Below, piece after piece: positions 49,585-56,664 of a stretch of DNA of 64,000 nucleotides. The position numbers and the translations under genes were made by a program. The DNA lies in the NCBI GenBank assembly GCA_016223085.1, contig JACRPS010000003.1:862202-926201 (forward strand). The letters run 5' to 3'. Origin of the DNA: Chloroflexota bacterium (GTDB lineage: Bacteria > Chloroflexota > Anaerolineae > Aggregatilineales > Phototrophicaceae). The notes below the pieces were generated by a model that had not been told where the DNA came from, ran no database searches, and was given only the letters and a program-made list of their open reading frames with translations. Each line of letters starts with the position of its first letter. The stretch's first letter is position 1.

Positions 49585-50052
49585 GTGTCCCAGTTCCCGT
49601 TCACCGATCCACCTGTGCGCCTGCTGGCAGCTTTCCAGCAGGCTTTCCCGGAGCAAGCCCCGGTCTGGATTATCCGCGCCCCGGCCCGCGACGTGTGGAT
49701 TGCTGCCGCGCCGGATGAGTCGGCTCACTTCACGGTCGCCGCGCCCAACCACGAATCACGCACGGCGTTTAACCTGCGCAGCGCCAAAACCAAACGCACC
49801 ACCACGCAGCGTCCGCTGCCGCGTTGGGCGTATTATCCGGCGGGGGTGATTCTCATGCTGTGTAACAGGGGGATGGACATGGGCGGGTTGAACATTGTTG
49901 TCCTCAGCGAGGAGCCACCCGGCCCGGGTTATGATTACGGCCTGGGCATGGCCTTCGCCGCGCTCTGGTACGAAATCCACGCGCAGCCATACAACACCGA
50001 CACGCTGGTGGAGGTGGTGGACCGGGCACGGCGGGAATATGTTGAAGCCTAA
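49585..50052 (+). CDS. Half-length galactokinase/GHMP-like protein without an intact ATP loop
   Basis: 155 residues. The order of motifs follows the N-terminal half of galactokinase: RAPARDVWIA (31-40) in place of RAPGRVNLIGEH, LPRWAYYPAGVILMLCNRG (78-96) in place of the 'WanYv.Gv...L..rG' helix, GLNIVVLSEEPPGPGYDYGL (101-120) in place of the '...vsSdlP.GaGLSSSAAL' ATP loop, and a final DRARREYVEA like 'AEneyVG'. The GLSSSA loop and the sugar-binding EHTDY are gone, so no kinase activity is expected. It stops where the C-terminal half should begin. Whether it is a relic or a repurposed domain is open. Converges with the next gene, overlapping by 4 bases. Confidence 0.62.
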   Translation: MSQFPFTDPPVRLLAAFQQAFPEQAPVWIIRAPARDVWIAAAPDESAHFTVAAPNHESRTAFNLRSAKTKRTTTQRPLPRWAYYPAGVILMLCNRGMDMGGLNIVVLSEEPPGPGYDYGLGMAFAALWYEIHAQPYNTDTLVEVVDRARREYVEA

Positions 50053-50306
50053 CGTTCGCCCCGTAGATGGCGTTCCAATGGCGACACGGCGTCCATAAAA
50101 CGCGGCGTCGCGCTGTCCGTGATGCGCGACGGCCCCAGTTCGCGCCGCCAGCGCAGATGCTCGTTGGCGATCTTCACCAGTTCGGTATGGCCGATGCCGT
50201 TGGGGTAAAAGGTCGCCAGCAGCGTGAGCGCCTGGTGAAAGCCGCGCCGGTAGGCTTTTTCGAGTGCCAGTTCCAGTTCTTCTTCCGTAATCGTTGCCGC
50301 TTCCAT
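50049..50306 (-). CDS. Small helical protein of unknown function
   Basis: 85 residues, charged and helical (ITEEELELALEKAYRRGFHQAL, part). A histidine-rich central patch (IGHTELVKIANEHLRW) and the basic tail PLERHLRGER suggest nucleic-acid or protein binding, without a known motif. ATG 50306 is the only plausible start. The gene end overlaps that of the galactokinase-like gene by four bases (TAAC overlap, convergent). Confidence 0.55.
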   Translation of the reverse strand: MEAATITEEELELALEKAYRRGFHQALTLLATFYPNGIGHTELVKIANEHLRWRRELGPSRITDSATPRFMDAVSPLERHLRGER

Positions 50307-50410
50307 GATTCAGCGCCCCTGTTTATGCTGTCACTCATATTATACAGCGTAATGAGAACAATGGGCGTATATTCCTGAATCAAGGGTGGCAGTGAAGACG
50401 CACCCAACCG

Positions 50411-50437
50411 CAGGAGCGAACCGGCGGTTCGCCCCTG
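50411..50437. repeat. Palindromic element P10
   Basis: CAGGAGCGAACC-G-GCGGTTCGCCCCTG, the same core as P9 with one arm mismatch, between the small helical gene and bcp. Confidence 0.72.
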
Positions 50438-50459
50438 CTGCATCGTTCAATCACCAGTC

Positions 50460-50918
50460 CTACCCGCCGACCGCCTGCACGGCTTTTTCGACGCTTTTTT
50501 CCGGGCTGATTTTGAGCTGTTCGTCGGTGACGACGCCGTTTTCGTCAATCACCCAGTGGGAGCGAATGACGCCCATATACGTCTTGCCGTAATTGGTTTT
50601 TTCTCCCCATGCGCCCCAGGCTTCCAATACTTTGTGATCAGGGTCGGAGAGCAGATCGTAGGGCAGGTTTTGCTTGCGCTTCCACTTCAGCAGGTCTTCC
50701 GGCTTGTCCGGGCTGATGCCCAGCACGGTGGCGTTTCCGGCTTCGATCTTCGGGAACTGGTCGCGCAGGCCGCACGCCTGAGTGGTGCAGCCAGGGGTAT
50801 CGGCTTTGGGATAGGCAAACAGAATCACCTTTTTGCCGCGAAAATCGCTGAGTTTAACCCTTTGGCCGTCCTGATTCGGCAGTTCAAAATCCGGCGCGGG
50901 CTGGCCGACAGCGGGCAT
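50460..50918 (-). CDS. bcp: Thiol peroxidase, peroxiredoxin Bcp/PrxQ type
   Basis: 152 residues. FAYPKADTPGCTTQACGLRDQF (part) carries peroxidatic Cys44 and, five residues on, resolving Cys49, the PrxQ/Bcp atypical 2-Cys pattern; the PxxxTxxC motif is P37-x3-T41-x2-C44. It reduces peroxides with thioredoxin. AGGAGG precedes ATG 50918. Palindrome P11 separates it from selA upstream. Some Bcp proteins are selenoproteins with Sec at the first Cys; here the codon is TGC, so Cys. Confidence 0.93.
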   Translation of the reverse strand: MPAVGQPAPDFELPNQDGQRVKLSDFRGKKVILFAYPKADTPGCTTQACGLRDQFPKIEAGNATVLGISPDKPEDLLKWKRKQNLPYDLLSDPDHKVLEAWGAWGEKTNYGKTYMGVIRSHWVIDENGVVTDEQLKISPEKSVEKAVQAVGG

Positions 50919-50943
50919 ATTTCCGTTCCTCCTACATATGTCT

Positions 50944-50970
50944 GTAGGGGCGCAGCATGCTGCGCCCTAC
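50944..50970. repeat. Palindromic element P11
   Basis: GTAGGGGCGCAGC and GCTGCGCCCTAC around a short centre, with one base missing in the right arm, between bcp and selA. Confidence 0.75.
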
Positions 50971-51001
50971 AGTTACCTATAAACCATCCCCAACGAATAC
51001 C

Positions 51002-52375
51002 CTATCGTTCTTCTGTTTGCATTAAATCGCCGACGATTCTCACCAACTGCTGATCTTGCTCCGGCAGCACGGTGCGCGGGTCGAACAGCACGCGCCCGCC
51101 GGCGATGCGCGCAATCACGGGCGGGTCGGCGGCGCGAAGCCGCGCGGTGAACGCATCCGGCTGCGGCACGTCCAGCGCCAGCAGCGCCGTCCGCAGTGTT
51201 TCCCCCGGCAGGCTGCCCCCGCCCACCGCCGACTGACCTTCGATGACGCTGCCGCCGATTTCCGCCGCCCACGCCTCCGCCGTCCGGCGCACGTCATCCA
51301 GTGGCCGGGCGATCATTTGCCAGACAGGTATTTTTTGAACCGCTTCGCCCTTGCGGTAATGACCGAGCGTGGCGCTTAAGGCCGCCAGACACAGCTTGTC
51401 CGCCCGCAGTGCCCGCGCCAGCGGATGCTGCTTCAACCGGTCAATGATGTCGTGCCTGCCGATCAGGATGCCCGCCTGTGGCCCGCCCAGCAGCTTGTCG
51501 CCGCTGAAGCAGACCAGATCAGCACCTGCCCTGATACTTTCCTGCGCCGTCGGTTCATGTTCCAGGCCGTAGGCCGCCGTGTCGAGCAGTGCGCCGCTGC
51601 CCAGGTCGTCTATCAGCAGCAGGCCGTGCTGGTGGGCGATGGCCGCCATGTCGGTCAGCGGTACGGACTCAACAAAGCCGATTTGCTTGAAGTTCGAGGC
51701 GTGCGCCCGCAGCAGCACCGCCGTTTGTGGCGTGATGGCGCGTTCGTAGTCGCCGGCGTGGGTGCGGTTGGTCGTACCGACTTCCACCAGCAGCGCCCCG
51801 CTCTGCGCCATTACCTCCGGCACGCGGAAACCGCCGCCGATTTCCACCAACTGCCCGCGCGAGATAATCACTTCGCGTCCCTGCGCCAGCGCCGACAACG
51901 CCAGCACCAGTGCCGCCGCGTTGTTGTTGACGACCAGTGCCGCCTCCGCGCCGGTCACGTCCTGCAGCAGCCTTTCGGCATGGACGAGGCGGCTGCCCCG
52001 CCCGCCGCTGTCCAGATCAAATTCGAGCGTGTTGTACTGCGCGGCGACAGCCTGCACCGCCTGCTGGGCTTCAACCGACAGTGGCGCGCGGCCTAAATTA
52101 GTATGGATGATGATGCCGGTCGCGTTGATGACCGGGCGCAGCGTGGGAGTAAATTCGCGCCGCAGGTGATCGGCAGCCCGTACCAGAATCACGTCGGCGT
52201 CCGGCGTCAGTGGCTCGCCGGCGCGCAGCCGGGCGCGGATGTCGTCCAGCGCCGCGCGCACTGCCTCCAGCGCCGCCGGGTAGCCATAGGCCGCGACCAG
52301 TTCCAGTGCCGCCGGCTGGTTCATCAGCGCATCTACCGACGGCAGCGCCCGGAACGGATTAGTCGCCGCGTTCAT
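51002..52375 (-). CDS. selA: L-seryl-tRNA(Sec) selenium transferase
   Basis: 457 residues from ATG 52375 (family start NPFRALPSVDALM). Fold-type I PLP enzyme: the Lys that binds PLP is in CFSGDKLLGGPQAGILIG, preceded by LLIDDLGSGAL and NATGIIIHTNLGRAPLS, all SelA hallmarks. It converts Ser-tRNASec to Sec-tRNASec using selenophosphate. selB, selC and selD are not in the window. The ATG lies inside the end of the 52359 gene (17-base overlap), implying translational coupling. Presence implies, but does not prove, use of selenocysteine. Confidence 0.93.
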   Translation of the reverse strand: MNAATNPFRALPSVDALMNQPAALELVAAYGYPAALEAVRAALDDIRARLRAGEPLTPDADVILVRAADHLRREFTPTLRPVINATGIIIHTNLGRAPLSVEAQQAVQAVAAQYNTLEFDLDSGGRGSRLVHAERLLQDVTGAEAALVVNNNAAALVLALSALAQGREVIISRGQLVEIGGGFRVPEVMAQSGALLVEVGTTNRTHAGDYERAITPQTAVLLRAHASNFKQIGFVESVPLTDMAAIAHQHGLLLIDDLGSGALLDTAAYGLEHEPTAQESIRAGADLVCFSGDKLLGGPQAGILIGRHDIIDRLKQHPLARALRADKLCLAALSATLGHYRKGEAVQKIPVWQMIARPLDDVRRTAEAWAAEIGGSVIEGQSAVGGGSLPGETLRTALLALDVPQPDAFTARLRAADPPVIARIAGGRVLFDPRTVLPEQDQQLVRIVGDLMQTEER

Positions 52376-52817
52376 GGCGGATTTCCCGCGAGCGCAGGAA
52401 CACTTCCAAGATGATAAACACCAACGCCACGAAGAACGCAATCGGCAGATTGAGCACGCGCGGGATTTGCAGCCAGGCGCAGGTAACAACAAACAGACCA
52501 ATCCAGATGCTTTGGCGCACGATCACCCCGCCGGGCGGCAGGTCGTCCGTCACGGGAGTAAAGCGCACGTTCAGGTAGCGCACAAACGGCAGCACCGTGC
52601 CGGTGACCGCCAGTTGCAGCAGCACGAAGAACATCCATCGCTGACCGACGCGCGGCAGCGTGGTGGTGATGAGCGTGTACAGCCCGTACCAGCCGCCAAG
52701 CATCATCACCACCCCGGCAACCAGCACGCCGATATGATCGGGCGGCATCTTCGGCGGCGCGTCCAAGTGTGCGGCGATGCGGGACGGTCGTTCTTCGCGG
52801 AGTTCGGTTTCAGTCAT
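52359..52817 (-). CDS. Four-span membrane protein of unknown function
   Basis: 152 residues from ATG 52817 (MTETELREERPS); the in-frame extension to 52865 overlaps the STING-like gene and is unlikely. Hydrophobic segments lie at about 29-50 (IGVLVAGVVMMLGGWYGLY), 60-80 (MFFVLLQLAVTGTVLPFV), 100-118 (SIWIGLFVVTCAWLQI) and 123-140 (LPIAFFVALVFIILEVFL). No family recognised. Upstream lies the STING-like gene (18 bp between stop and ATG), downstream selA (overlap), so these three could share a transcript. Confidence 0.68.
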   Translation of the reverse strand: MTETELREERPSRIAAHLDAPPKMPPDHIGVLVAGVVMMLGGWYGLYTLITTTLPRVGQRWMFFVLLQLAVTGTVLPFVRYLNVRFTPVTDDLPPGGVIVRQSIWIGLFVVTCAWLQIPRVLNLPIAFFVALVFIILEVFLRSREIRHERGD

Positions 52818-52834
52818 GCAGCGCAGTTTATCCT

Positions 52835-53941
52835 TTAAACATTCATCACCGCCGCGTGCAGCCACAGCAGATCACCCGGCGAGTCGGGATTGTAACGCAG
52901 AATCCGAATCCGCTGTGCGAACTCCGGGTTCATGTCGTGGCGGTCAATGAACATTTGCAGCACCAGCGTAAACCGCTGGATTTCCTGATCTTCCACCTCG
53001 CGCCACTCCGGCGCGTCGTGGTGGATGTTCGGATAGCGCATCCGGCGGTCCACCGCGTCTTCCATCACGCGCAGCGTCGTTGGGATGTCCACCAGCGCGT
53101 GGCGCGTGTCAGAATCGTAGGCGCGGTAAAAACAGGTGTAGCTGCGGCCATCCCCTTCCACCAGCGCCGGTGGCACCCGCCCGCGCAGCCGGTCGGCGAA
53201 GTTGTGCCGCGCCAGCGCGATCCGCCCCGGAATCACGATATGCAGTTCCAGCTTCTTCCGAACGTCATCCGGCAGCACGGTTACATCTTCGATGTTCTTC
53301 GGCTGCGGCCTGTCCAGCGCCGCCGAGCCAATATCATACAGGTAACGCGTCCCGCGCGTGCGAATCATGGACTCGACCACCGGCTTCACAAAATTAAGGT
53401 AATAGCCCTGCGCCAACGCAAACGCCGGCGAAATGTAGGTGATCGGCGCGCGGAAGAAGTCAATCACCGGGTTCTCGAACTTCGTCCAGTCGGAGATCGA
53501 ACGGTGCGCGGCATTAATCGGGTCGCGCAGTTTTTGCTGTGCTTCCAGATAGCGTCCGTCTTCCAGCTTCAGCTTATAAACACGGTAAGCGGAAATATCA
53601 AACTCAATTTTGGTTTGCCGGTCTTCCATCACGGCGATACAGGCGCGTCCCAGCGCGTGGCAGATGCCGAGTTCGTAAAACACGTTCGGGTTGCTGTCGG
53701 TCAGGTCGGCGATCACCAGGTCGGCGCGATCAATCGCGTAAATCACGTCGTTCATGACGTGGTTGCCGCCCAGGTCATACGGCGTCCGAACGATGTAGCG
53801 CACGCCGTCGCGCCGTTCGATTTCGTCCAGCAGCGGCGCGACCACCTGCCGCGCCAGCCGAATCAAGCGCGCGTCGTCGCCCAGGTCCGCGTCACGCATC
53901 GGGCCGATGATAAAGCAGGAACGAGGTTTTTGGTTGAACAT
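52835..53941 (-). CDS. NDT/TIR-like effector fused to bacterial STING-like domain
   Basis: 368 residues, soluble. Residues 7-145 match the nucleoside 2-deoxyribosyltransferase/TIR-like (DRHyd) fold: CFIIGPMRD, then DRADLVIADLTDSNPNVFYELG (71-92, part) with a candidate catalytic Glu90. Residues 155-352 look like the STING cyclic-dinucleotide-binding domain: PAFALAQGYYLNFVKPV (172-188), aligned with the human GLAWSYYIGYL helix, keeps aromatics at both stacking positions (Tyr180, Phe184); LELHIVIPGR (231-240) aligns with LYILLPLDC; DIPTTLRVMEDA (285-296) aligns with TPLQTLFAM; and EVEDQEIQRFTLVLQMF aligns with the last dimer helix. The expected job is NAD or nucleotide cleavage on sensing a cyclic dinucleotide in anti-phage defence. 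No CD-NTase is visible nearby. Confidence 0.78.
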   Translation of the reverse strand: MFNQKPRSCFIIGPMRDADLGDDARLIRLARQVVAPLLDEIERRDGVRYIVRTPYDLGGNHVMNDVIYAIDRADLVIADLTDSNPNVFYELGICHALGRACIAVMEDRQTKIEFDISAYRVYKLKLEDGRYLEAQQKLRDPINAAHRSISDWTKFENPVIDFFRAPITYISPAFALAQGYYLNFVKPVVESMIRTRGTRYLYDIGSAALDRPQPKNIEDVTVLPDDVRKKLELHIVIPGRIALARHNFADRLRGRVPPALVEGDGRSYTCFYRAYDSDTRHALVDIPTTLRVMEDAVDRRMRYPNIHHDAPEWREVEDQEIQRFTLVLQMFIDRHDMNPEFAQRIRILRYNPDSPGDLLWLHAAVMNV

Positions 53942-54173
53942 GGCCGCTTCTTCCCCCGGAACTCATTCATCAAGGATTATAGAGCATTTTGCCAGGAACG
54001 GGGAAACCGCGCCGCTGTCACGAGCGGCAATTGAGCGCAGCGTGTTATCAGGCAAGCATAACTTTATTTATATATTAGTTTTATATAGTCTTCCTTGCTA
54101 TAGCGATTGACACTTGCTCCATAATGTGCCATCCTAGCTATTTATCACAATATATATTGTTAAGCTGAGGTGG
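53942..54173. promoter_or_regulatory. AT-rich divergent promoter region between STING-like and TIR-NACHT genes
   Basis: 232 bp, far richer in A/T than its flanks, especially 54058-54165 (runs such as TTTATTTATATATTAG). TTGACA at 54107-54112 is a possible -35 for the TIR-NACHT gene, but no good -10 follows at 17 bp. AATATATATT (54151-54160) is palindromic. The layout suggests joint control of the two divergent defence genes. Confidence 0.5.
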
Positions 54174-56570
54174 ATGATGCCAAAACGGATTTTTATCAGT
54201 TATGCCCGCCGGGAGGGGATGGACTATGCCGCCGCGCTCTATGATCGTCTTGAAGCCAGAAAGTACAAACCCTGGCGGGACATCCGCAACATTAATCCCC
54301 ACGCCGACTTCAGTGTCGAGATTGAACAGGCAATTGAGGACAGCGACATTGTGGTGGTGGTGTTAACGCCCGACGTAAAACAAAACCCCACGTCGTTTGT
54401 CCGCCGCGAGATTCTTCACGCCCAGGCGACCAAAAAACCGATTCTGCCCCTGCGGATGCCGGGTTACAATCAGGCCGTTCCCATTTTGATCAACCATCTG
54501 ACCTACATCCCCTTTGATGATTTTGAGCGCGGTTTTGAAGCCTTAATCCGCCAGATCGAAAACAACCCCACCTTCCTGCCACCCCAGTTACCGCCAGACT
54601 CATTCCGCTCCTACGTGGTGAAGCTGCGCGACTCGGTGGTGGAACAACTGCGGCAGGCGATTCCGGTTGGCGACCAGCTTATCAGGGTCAGGCACATCAC
54701 CCGCGCCAACCTGGTCAGCCAGCCGCTGTCGCTGGCCTATGAGGACACGGACGACGAAGAAGGATTTCTGGATCGCCGTGACCGCGAACGTAAGTTGAGC
54801 AACAATGTTACGGTGCTGGACGTACTGAACGACCCGACTTATGAGCAGCGGGTGCTGGTGGTTGGCGACCCCGGCGCGGGCAAAACCACGATGCTGTTAG
54901 CCTTCACGCGGGAGATGGTTAACCGGCGGCTGACGGATCCAGAGGCCAGCCTGCCGATCTATGCGCCGATTCGCCTGTGGCAGCCCGGCCAGACGCTGAT
55001 TCAATTCCTCGCCGGCGTCACGGGCATCGCCGCAAAAGATGTGGAATCGCTGCTTGACAGCAAGAGTGTCATCCTGATTTTAGACGGTCTGGACGAACTG
55101 CCGCGCCGCTACGAGCAGGATGAACGGGTGTTATTCATGCGCATGATCTCGGATTTTAAGGAACTGCCCATCCTGCGCGAAACACCAACCATCGTCACCT
55201 GCCGCGCGCAGGACTACGAAGACATCATCAAAGCGGCGGACGGCGAACGGATTGCCTTAAACGGCGCGGTCGCCCTGCTCCGGCTGGACCGGGAGCAGAT
55301 CATCAGCTATCTGGCCGATTATCCGCATTTACAGGCGATCATTCACGATAACCCTGATCTCACCCAGATGATCCGCACGCCTCTGATTCTGAGTATCGTG
55401 GTAGCCGCCTTTAAGGACGCGGAAGCGGCGGAGCTAAAAACGCTGCTGGCTCGGAACCAGGCGGCCTATGTTTTCTACGACAAACTGTTCCAGACCTACA
55501 TTCAACGGATGTGGGAACACGAACGCAAGCGGCGGCGCAACCGGACCATGCCTTACGCGGTTGCCGAGATTTATACGCTGTTGGGCAAAGCGATCACCTA
55601 TGACATCGGGGAGAGTATCAGCCAGGCTGCCGACGAGCGAGAACGGGCACTGAGTCTGGACAAAGACCCGGAAACCCTGAGCGAGTATATTACGTCGTTT
55701 CTGCGGCTCTTTGACGTGTTATTTTCCCCTGAAAAACATTTTAAGGACAGCTACGACCCCAATGTCATCCGTTACGAGTCGTTCCTACAGGTACTCGGCG
55801 CTGACCGGGTGACGGAATTCCTGAATCTGGTTGGGCGCGATCAACTGAATATCCTCAGTGGCGACCTGGAAAATGGCTACCGTTTCTTTCACCCCCTGCT
55901 CCAGGATCACATCGCCGTCGCCTATATGGGACAGTCGGTCAACCAGGCCTCCGGCACAAACGACCTGATAACCGCCGTCTCAACGCTGATTACGGTTTCC
56001 GATCACGGCTTCAATGACCGGGTGCGACCATTGCTAGACGATGCTGACCCTGGAAAAAGCGCAACCGCCGCGTTGGCGCTGGCGATTATGGGGGACAAGA
56101 CCGTTTCCGGGACGTTCATTAAATCGTTGCGACCCGAAAACGAGAAGGTGGCGCAGATCGGCCTGCTGGGGCTGTTCCTGTTAAGCGACCGGGAAGTGGT
56201 TGCCCAGGCGCGCAGTCACCTGATGCGACTTATCAAATACGACGGGGTTATGGGCGCGCGGGAAAGCGATGAAGAAAACCGCATTCTCAGCGGCATTTTG
56301 CTATCGTGGGTGCTGGACTGGGGCACCGCGCTTGACCTGGGCTGGACCGCCGCCACAAAAGAGCATGAACCAACCCGTAAAGCCATTCTGGTCGCCCTTA
56401 TCCTGGGGGGAATGTACACCGCAGTGGAGAAAGTCTCGCCTGATCTGGCGAAGCTGATCGAAGGGGGAATCAGCGGGCTGATCGAGAAGCACGGTCGCCG
56501 CCTGGTGGCACGTGGACGTTCGCTCAAGCAGCCAGCGCCGCAACTGCCATCGGGTGGTAGAATTCAGTAA
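54174..56570 (+). CDS. TIR-NACHT STAND NTPase (NLR-like defence protein)
   Basis: 798 residues (the second ATG, 54177, has better spacing from GAGGTGG). TIR domain 4-140: RIFISYARREG, YKPWRDIRNI, EIEQAIEDSDIVVVVL, FVRREILHAQATKKPILPL with candidate catalytic Glu79. Linker to about 210, then NACHT NTPase: Walker A VVGDPGAGKTT (230-239), Walker B ILILDGLDELP (300-310), sensor-type TIVTCRAQDYE and the winged-helix-like LLRLDREQIISYL. The C-terminal part (about 560-780) has helical repeats (ALALAIMGDKTV, LLGLFLLSDREVV), a HEAT-like sensor. The known theme: phage signal triggers oligomerisation and TIR cleaves NAD+. Divergent to the STING-like gene. Confidence 0.88.
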   Translation: MMPKRIFISYARREGMDYAAALYDRLEARKYKPWRDIRNINPHADFSVEIEQAIEDSDIVVVVLTPDVKQNPTSFVRREILHAQATKKPILPLRMPGYNQAVPILINHLTYIPFDDFERGFEALIRQIENNPTFLPPQLPPDSFRSYVVKLRDSVVEQLRQAIPVGDQLIRVRHITRANLVSQPLSLAYEDTDDEEGFLDRRDRERKLSNNVTVLDVLNDPTYEQRVLVVGDPGAGKTTMLLAFTREMVNRRLTDPEASLPIYAPIRLWQPGQTLIQFLAGVTGIAAKDVESLLDSKSVILILDGLDELPRRYEQDERVLFMRMISDFKELPILRETPTIVTCRAQDYEDIIKAADGERIALNGAVALLRLDREQIISYLADYPHLQAIIHDNPDLTQMIRTPLILSIVVAAFKDAEAAELKTLLARNQAAYVFYDKLFQTYIQRMWEHERKRRRNRTMPYAVAEIYTLLGKAITYDIGESISQAADERERALSLDKDPETLSEYITSFLRLFDVLFSPEKHFKDSYDPNVIRYESFLQVLGADRVTEFLNLVGRDQLNILSGDLENGYRFFHPLLQDHIAVAYMGQSVNQASGTNDLITAVSTLITVSDHGFNDRVRPLLDDADPGKSATAALALAIMGDKTVSGTFIKSLRPENEKVAQIGLLGLFLLSDREVVAQARSHLMRLIKYDGVMGARESDEENRILSGILLSWVLDWGTALDLGWTAATKEHEPTRKAILVALILGGMYTAVEKVSPDLAKLIEGGISGLIEKHGRRLVARGRSLKQPAPQLPSGGRIQ

Positions 56571-56608
56571 CCTTTCATCCGCTCCCACCGGAGAACTGCA
56601 CGAGAATC

Positions 56609-56637
56609 GCAGGGGCGAACCGCCGGTTCGCCCCTAC
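56609..56637. repeat. Palindromic element P12
   Basis: GCAGGGGCGAACC-GCC-GGTTCGCCCCTAC between the convergent TIR-NACHT and SARP-like genes; core close to P9 and P10. Confidence 0.75.
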
Positions 56638-56664
56638 AGAGAAACCTGTTTTATTAAACCGGGG

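Noticed and set aside
50460..50918. Bcp as a selenoprotein next to selA
   Set aside because: The first active-site codon is TGC, not TGA, and no SECIS-like hairpin is apparent.
52376..52501. N-terminal extension of SelA
   Set aside because: It lies in the coding frame region of the membrane protein upstream and has many Cys/Arg not found in SelA; the family start is at 52375.
52769..54034. 421-codon ORF on the strand opposite the STING-like gene
   Set aside because: Shadow of a GC-rich gene: composition is R/H/V-rich with no domain pattern, while the minus frame has clear motifs.
53942..54173. Full sigma-70 promoter for TIR-NACHT at TTGACA 54107
   Set aside because: No -10 better than three of six matches occurs at 16-18 bp.
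54174..56570. TIR-NACHT gene as a CBASS or Thoeris component
   Set aside because: No CD-NTase, no ThsA-like or SIR2/SLOG partner is adjacent; NACHT with a helical C-terminus fits the NLR-like class better.
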